Origin: Prevotellaceae bacterium
Lineage (GTDB): Bacteria; Bacteroidota; Bacteroidia; Bacteroidales; UBA932
Assembly (NCBI GenBank): GCA_031257655.1
Contig: JAIROF010000114.1
Coordinates: forward strand, 1-26,045
Reading direction: 5' to 3'
Length of the DNA: 26,045 nucleotides
How positions within the stretch are numbered: position 1 is the stretch's first letter; every line of letters starts with the position of its first letter. Both the position numbers and the translations under genes were made by a program. This document shows, in pieces, positions 22,535-26,045 of this stretch. The notes beneath the pieces were generated by a model, which was not told where the DNA came from, ran no database searches, and was given only the letters and a program-made list of their open reading frames with translations.

Positions 22535-22660
22535 GTGTCATTGAATTTAAATTAATTTCCACGTAATCTTGAAAAAAGAGGCTATTGAAAAGCGCGTCAA
22601 CGACAAGCATTTTTTCTTTCAACACTCTCTGCTATAGCGAAAACAGCACGCAAATGAAGA

Positions 22661-22731
22661 AATGGCCAAAAGCTGTGCAAATCAGCCAAAATCTGCGCCA
22701 CCTGCGCGCTATTTTCGTACCAAATCATGCC
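22661..22731 (-). repeat. Dispersed inverted-repeat element, copy C (half)
   Basis: AATCTGCGCCACCTGCGCGC, then TATTTTCGTACCAAATCATG and CC, are the reverse complement of the left end and left arm of copies A and D. The preceding AAAAGCTGTGCAAATCAGCC matches the inner arm. The other end is not recognisable. It lies about 80 bp upstream of the M16 peptidase gene. Confidence 0.75.
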
Positions 22732-22814
22732 GAGCGCAGCATAAATCTGAAGAAATGATTATCTTTACCACCTGAATGAATTATTTTTGTTTTCCCAATA
22801 AAAAAAATAAAAAG

Positions 22815-25706
22815 ATGAAAAAGACCCTTTTGATATTGTCGATTTCGCTGGCGGCGCTTTCCACCTTCGGCAAAGAGTACCGGTACGATACCGTGCCGAA
22901 CGACCCCCTCAAGGCGCGTATTTACACGCTCGACAACGGGCTTAGAGTTTACCTCACCGCCTACGCCGAGGAGCCGCGCATCCAGACCTACATCGCGGTG
23001 CGCGTGGGGGGAAAGAACGACCCGCCCGAAACCACGGGGTTGTCTCACTACCTTGAGCACCTCCTTTTTAAGGGCACGTCGAGCTTCGGCACGTCGGACT
23101 ACGCCAAGGAGAAGCCGCTGCTCGACGACATTGAGCGCCGCTACGAGGTGTACCGCACCACCACCGACGAGCTGCAGCGCAAGGTGATCTACCACCAGAT
23201 AGACAGCGTGTCGGGCCTGGCGGCGCAGTACGCCATTGCCAGCGAGTACGACAAGCTGATGTCCGCCATTGGCGCAAGCGGCACCAACGCCTACACCTCC
23301 GACGACGCTACGGTCTATCAGGAAAATATCCCCTCCAACCAAATCGAAAATTGGGCAAAAATTCAGGCCGAGCGCTTTGCCAACCCCGTCATCCGCCTCT
23401 TCCACACGGAGCTGGAGACGGTGTACGAAGAAAAAAACATGTCGCTCACCAGAGACGTCAACAAGGTGTACGAGGCAATGCTCGCCGGCCTTTTCCCCCA
23501 CCACCCCTACGGCACGCAGACCATACTCGGCACGCAGGAGCACCTCAAAAACCCCTCCATCACCAACATCAAAAAGCACCTCAAGCGCTACTACGTGCCC
23601 AACAACATGGCCGTTTGCCTGTCGGGCGACTTCAACCCCGATACGGCCATCGCCATCGTAGACCGCTACTTTGGCGGCTTTAAGTGGCGGGAGGTGGCGC
23701 CGCTGCAAGCGCCGGCGGAGAGCGCGATTATGGCCGTGCAGGAAAAAACGGTGTATGGGCGCGAGGCCGAAAGCGTTGCCATAGGCTTTCGCTTTGCCGG
23801 CGCCTCCAGCCAAGACGCCGACATGCTCAAGCTGCTGGACATGGTGCTCATGAACGGAAAGGCCGGCCTGATAGACCTCAACATCACCCAGCAGCAAACG
23901 CTGCTGCGCGCCACCAGCCAGCCCATTGTGCTGGCCGACTACCAGGCGCTCCTCCTGCAGGCCACGCCCAAGCAGGGGCAAACGCTGGACGAGGCCAAAA
24001 CCCTCCTCCTTGAGCAGGTGGAGAAGCTCAAGAACGGCGAATTTGAAGACTGGCTGCTGCAGGCGGTAATCACCGACTTCAGGCTGAACACCATACAGGG
24101 AATGGAGAGCAACGCTGCGCGCGCAAGCGCCTTCGTGTCGGCATTTACGCACGGCATAGCGTGGAAAGACGAGGTGGAAAACGTTGACCGCATGGCAAAG
24201 ATAACCAAGCAGCAGCTGGTGAAGTTTGCCAACGAGCGCCTGGGCAACAACTGCGTGATAGTGTACAAGCGCACCGGAAAAGACCCCAACGAAAAGAAGA
24301 TAGACAAGCCCGAAATTACGCCGGTGCAGCTCAACCGGGATGCAGAGAGCGCCTTCCTGACGGAGGTGAAAAATGCGCCGGTGCAGCCGATTGAGCCGGT
24401 GTTCCTCGACTTTAAGAAAGATTTGAGCAAGCTAAAGCTAAAATCGGGCGTAGAGGTGCTCTACAAGCAGAATAAGGAGAATGAGCTGTTTGAGCTGCTG
24501 TACGTTTTCGACATGGGGGCAGACCACGACCGGGAGCTGCCGCTGGCGGCGTCGTACCTCAAGTACTTGGGCACGGACAGGTACACCGCCGAGCAGCTGA
24601 AGCAGGAGTTTTACAAGAAGGGTTCGTCGTTTAACGTGTCCTCGTCCGGCAGGCGGGTTTACGTCAGCTTGAGCGGCTTGAGCAGCAACATGGCCGCCTC
24701 GCTCGAGCTGTTTGAGCACCTGCTCGCCCGCGCGCAGGTGAACGAAAATGCCTACGCCAACCTCGTTGACGACATGCTCAAGTCGCGCGCTAACGCCAAG
24801 CTGAACCAGTCCGCCAACTTTGGCCGGCTGAACAGCTACGGCATTTACGGAGCCTTTTCGCCGGCCACCAACATCCTTTCGGAGGAGCAGCTCCGGCAGC
24901 TCAACCCGCAGGCGCTGGTGGACAAAATTCGCGGGCTTACGGGCTACCGGCACCGGGTTTTCTACTACGGCCCCGAGCGCGACGCCGGCATCCTTGCCGC
25001 GCTGAACAGCTACCACAAAACGCCCAAGCCGCTCAAGAAGCTGCCGCCAGAGGCGCCCTTTGCCGAGCAGCCCACCGGCGGAAAGGTGCTCTTTGCCCAC
25101 TACGACGCCAAGCAGGTGTACCTCACCATGACCTCCAAGCTGGGCAAGTACGACAAGGCGCTGGTGCCCGTGGTAACGCTCTACAACGAATACTTTGGCG
25201 GCAGCATGAACGCCATCGTTTTTCAGGAGCTGCGCGAAGCGCGCGGCTTAGCCTACTCCGCCTCGGCGCAGTACGCCTTGCCCTCCCGCTTAGACAGGTC
25301 GATATACATGAGCGCCGTCATCGCCACGCAGACCGACAAGATGGGCGAAGCGGTGGAGGTGTTCAACACCATTCTGAACGACATGCCCGAATCCGAGGCC
25401 GCGTTTAAGGTGGCGCAGAAGGGCGTCGTTGAGCGGCTGCGCACCGAGCGAATCACCAAGGCCGGCGTGCTCTGGGCCTACGACGCCGCCCAGCAAATGA
25501 AGCTCACCTACGACATTCGCCGCGATGTGTTCGAAAAAGTGCCCGCCATGACCCTGGGCGACGTGAAGAATTTTCAGCAAAAGCACGTGAAAAACCTTCC
25601 CTACACCTACTGCATCCTTGGCGACGAAAATGCGGTTGATTTTGAAAAAATGGCCACCTTTGGCGCCGTAGAAAAGCTGACGCAGGAGCAGCTGTTTGGG
25701 TACTGA
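22815..25706 (+). CDS. M16 (pitrilysin/insulinase) family zinc metallopeptidase, secreted
   Basis: A 963-aa protein. I chose the ATG at 22815 because MKKTLLILSISLAALSTFGK is a good signal peptide; an ATG at 22776 adds 13 polar residues in front of it. The N-terminal M16 domain has the inverted zinc motif HYLEH (His78, Glu81, His82), and Glu199 in ELETVYEE fits the third ligand. The roughly 117-residue spacing between them contains a charged helical insert (DIERRYEVYRTTTDELQRKV). Two central M16C-type parts and a last one (FGGSMNAIVFQELREARGLA, YSASAQYA) complete a four-domain fold about the size of pitrilysin. It degrades peptides inside a closed chamber, probably in the periplasm. A minus 7-like TATCTTTA is at 22760-22767, without a clear minus 33 box. 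Confidence 0.93.
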   Translation: MKKTLLILSISLAALSTFGKEYRYDTVPNDPLKARIYTLDNGLRVYLTAYAEEPRIQTYIAVRVGGKNDPPETTGLSHYLEHLLFKGTSSFGTSDYAKEKPLLDDIERRYEVYRTTTDELQRKVIYHQIDSVSGLAAQYAIASEYDKLMSAIGASGTNAYTSDDATVYQENIPSNQIENWAKIQAERFANPVIRLFHTELETVYEEKNMSLTRDVNKVYEAMLAGLFPHHPYGTQTILGTQEHLKNPSITNIKKHLKRYYVPNNMAVCLSGDFNPDTAIAIVDRYFGGFKWREVAPLQAPAESAIMAVQEKTVYGREAESVAIGFRFAGASSQDADMLKLLDMVLMNGKAGLIDLNITQQQTLLRATSQPIVLADYQALLLQATPKQGQTLDEAKTLLLEQVEKLKNGEFEDWLLQAVITDFRLNTIQGMESNAARASAFVSAFTHGIAWKDEVENVDRMAKITKQQLVKFANERLGNNCVIVYKRTGKDPNEKKIDKPEITPVQLNRDAESAFLTEVKNAPVQPIEPVFLDFKKDLSKLKLKSGVEVLYKQNKENELFELLYVFDMGADHDRELPLAASYLKYLGTDRYTAEQLKQEFYKKGSSFNVSSSGRRVYVSLSGLSSNMAASLELFEHLLARAQVNENAYANLVDDMLKSRANAKLNQSANFGRLNSYGIYGAFSPATNILSEEQLRQLNPQALVDKIRGLTGYRHRVFYYGPERDAGILAALNSYHKTPKPLKKLPPEAPFAEQPTGGKVLFAHYDAKQVYLTMTSKLGKYDKALVPVVTLYNEYFGGSMNAIVFQELREARGLAYSASAQYALPSRLDRSIYMSAVIATQTDKMGEAVEVFNTILNDMPESEAAFKVAQKGVVERLRTERITKAGVLWAYDAAQQMKLTYDIRRDVFEKVPAMTLGDVKNFQQKHVKNLPYTYCILGDENAVDFEKMATFGAVEKLTQEQLFGY

Positions 25707-25787
25707 GCTTTGAGCGGAGCCGGGCGGGGTTGAGCTGAGCGATATCACGAACACCAAGTGGCGAGTGCGCAGGCAATGCTACGCTTG

Positions 25788-25925
25788 GCATGGTTTTGTA
25801 CGTAAATAGCCCGCAGATGGCGCAGCTTTTTATGGTTTACGCAGCCGGCGAAATGGCCAAAATCGGCGTAAATCACCAAAAAATCGGCGTTGTCTGCGTG
25901 CTAAAAAAGCAAATCGCAATTTCCT
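25788..25925 (+). repeat. Dispersed inverted-repeat element, copy D (full length)
   Basis: Left end GGCATGGTTTTGTACGTAAA, arm CAGATGGCGCAGCTTTTTAT followed by GGTTTACGCAG, then the opposite arm (GCGTAAATCACCAAAAAATC, GTCTGCGTGC) and right end AAAAAAGCAAATCGCAATTT. It has the same order of parts as copy A with many substitutions and a shorter loop. It is downstream of the M16 gene and outside any coding region. Confidence 0.8.
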
Positions 25926-26045
25926 TATTCAAGTTTCCCACATTTTACAAATGCCAGAATGACAAATAATTATAAAAAATCCAATGTGTAAATCATTAAT
26001 AATATGTGGATTAATAATGACATGTTTTAATGCTTCCAAACAAAC
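25926..26045. other. A/T-rich non-coding end of the window
   Basis: No gene, promoter of the TAnnTTTG type or repeat copy was recognised here. The composition is very A/T-rich compared with the preceding coding region. Confidence 0.5.

Noticed and set aside
22167..22625. Intact 152-codon gene on the minus strand
   Set aside because: Its first half has low-complexity Arg-rich translation that overlaps, in another frame, a clear signal peptide start; a broken gene explains both better.
23043..23411. Unusual spacing of M16 zinc ligands as a sign of inactivity
   Set aside because: HYLEH and the ELETVYEE segment keep the expected residues; the extra length is a charged helical insert that does not remove a ligand, so this is recorded only in the gene entry.
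22725..24152. Long minus-strand open frame of 475 codons
   Set aside because: It is the antisense shadow of the GC-rich M16 peptidase gene, whose plus-strand product has clear zinc-binding motifs.

Overview
The window looks like a chromosomal segment of a Bacteroidota member, most likely of the order Bacteroidales. The evidence is: promoters of the TTG-N20-TAnnTTTG type at three gene starts, a SusC-like TonB-dependent receptor with a carboxypeptidase-regulatory-like N-terminal domain, secreted glycosidases (GH123-like, GH78), a 6-bladed beta-propeller lipoprotein, and paired DUF3791/DUF3990 genes. The genus cannot be fixed from sequence reading alone. No rRNA, tRNA, CRISPR array, integrase or intact transposase was seen.

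Layout. 1-844 is non-coding and repeat-rich: a 12-unit heptamer array, a truncated dispersed repeat and a MITE-like inverted-repeat element. 845-7539 is leftward: a two-domain acyl-CoA dehydratase activase (586 aa) behind an HI0933/BaiN-type flavoprotein; then a small helix-turn-helix protein, a secreted GH123-like protein with its own promoter, and pyrD. 7769-9758 holds two tandem DUF3791-DUF3990 modules, also leftward and probably one toxin-antitoxin-like operon. 9790-10914 is non-coding: six exact-length 76-bp tandem repeats, a second heptamer array, and a strong promoter feeding a leader of about 255 nt. From 10915 onward genes read rightward: an 877-aa TonB-dependent receptor, a gap with a third heptamer array and a strong promoter, then a tight four-gene glycan operon (TIM-barrel glycosidase-like protein, DUF5107-TPR lipoprotein, GH78 alpha-L-rhamnosidase, 6-bladed beta-propeller lipoprotein) with 4-nt ATGA overlaps at two of its junctions. 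A leftward pseudogene remnant follows, then an M16 zinc peptidase (963 aa).

How the parts may work together. 13960-22098 looks like a small rhamnose-containing-glycan utilisation operon. The neighbouring receptor could be its importer, but it has its own promoter and there is no SusD, so the link is inference. The DUF3990 proteins carry the ADP-ribosyltransferase-like signature of their family, and each is preceded by a DUF3791 partner with overlapping or near-overlapping reading frames; this is the best candidate for a poorly described system here.

The intergenic regions share several repeat families: a roughly 140-170-bp imperfect inverted-repeat element in five full or partial copies, heptamer arrays with an ATTC core, and a MITE-like element with a related solo end near 7690. 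They mark this as a repeat-laden, rearranging genome.
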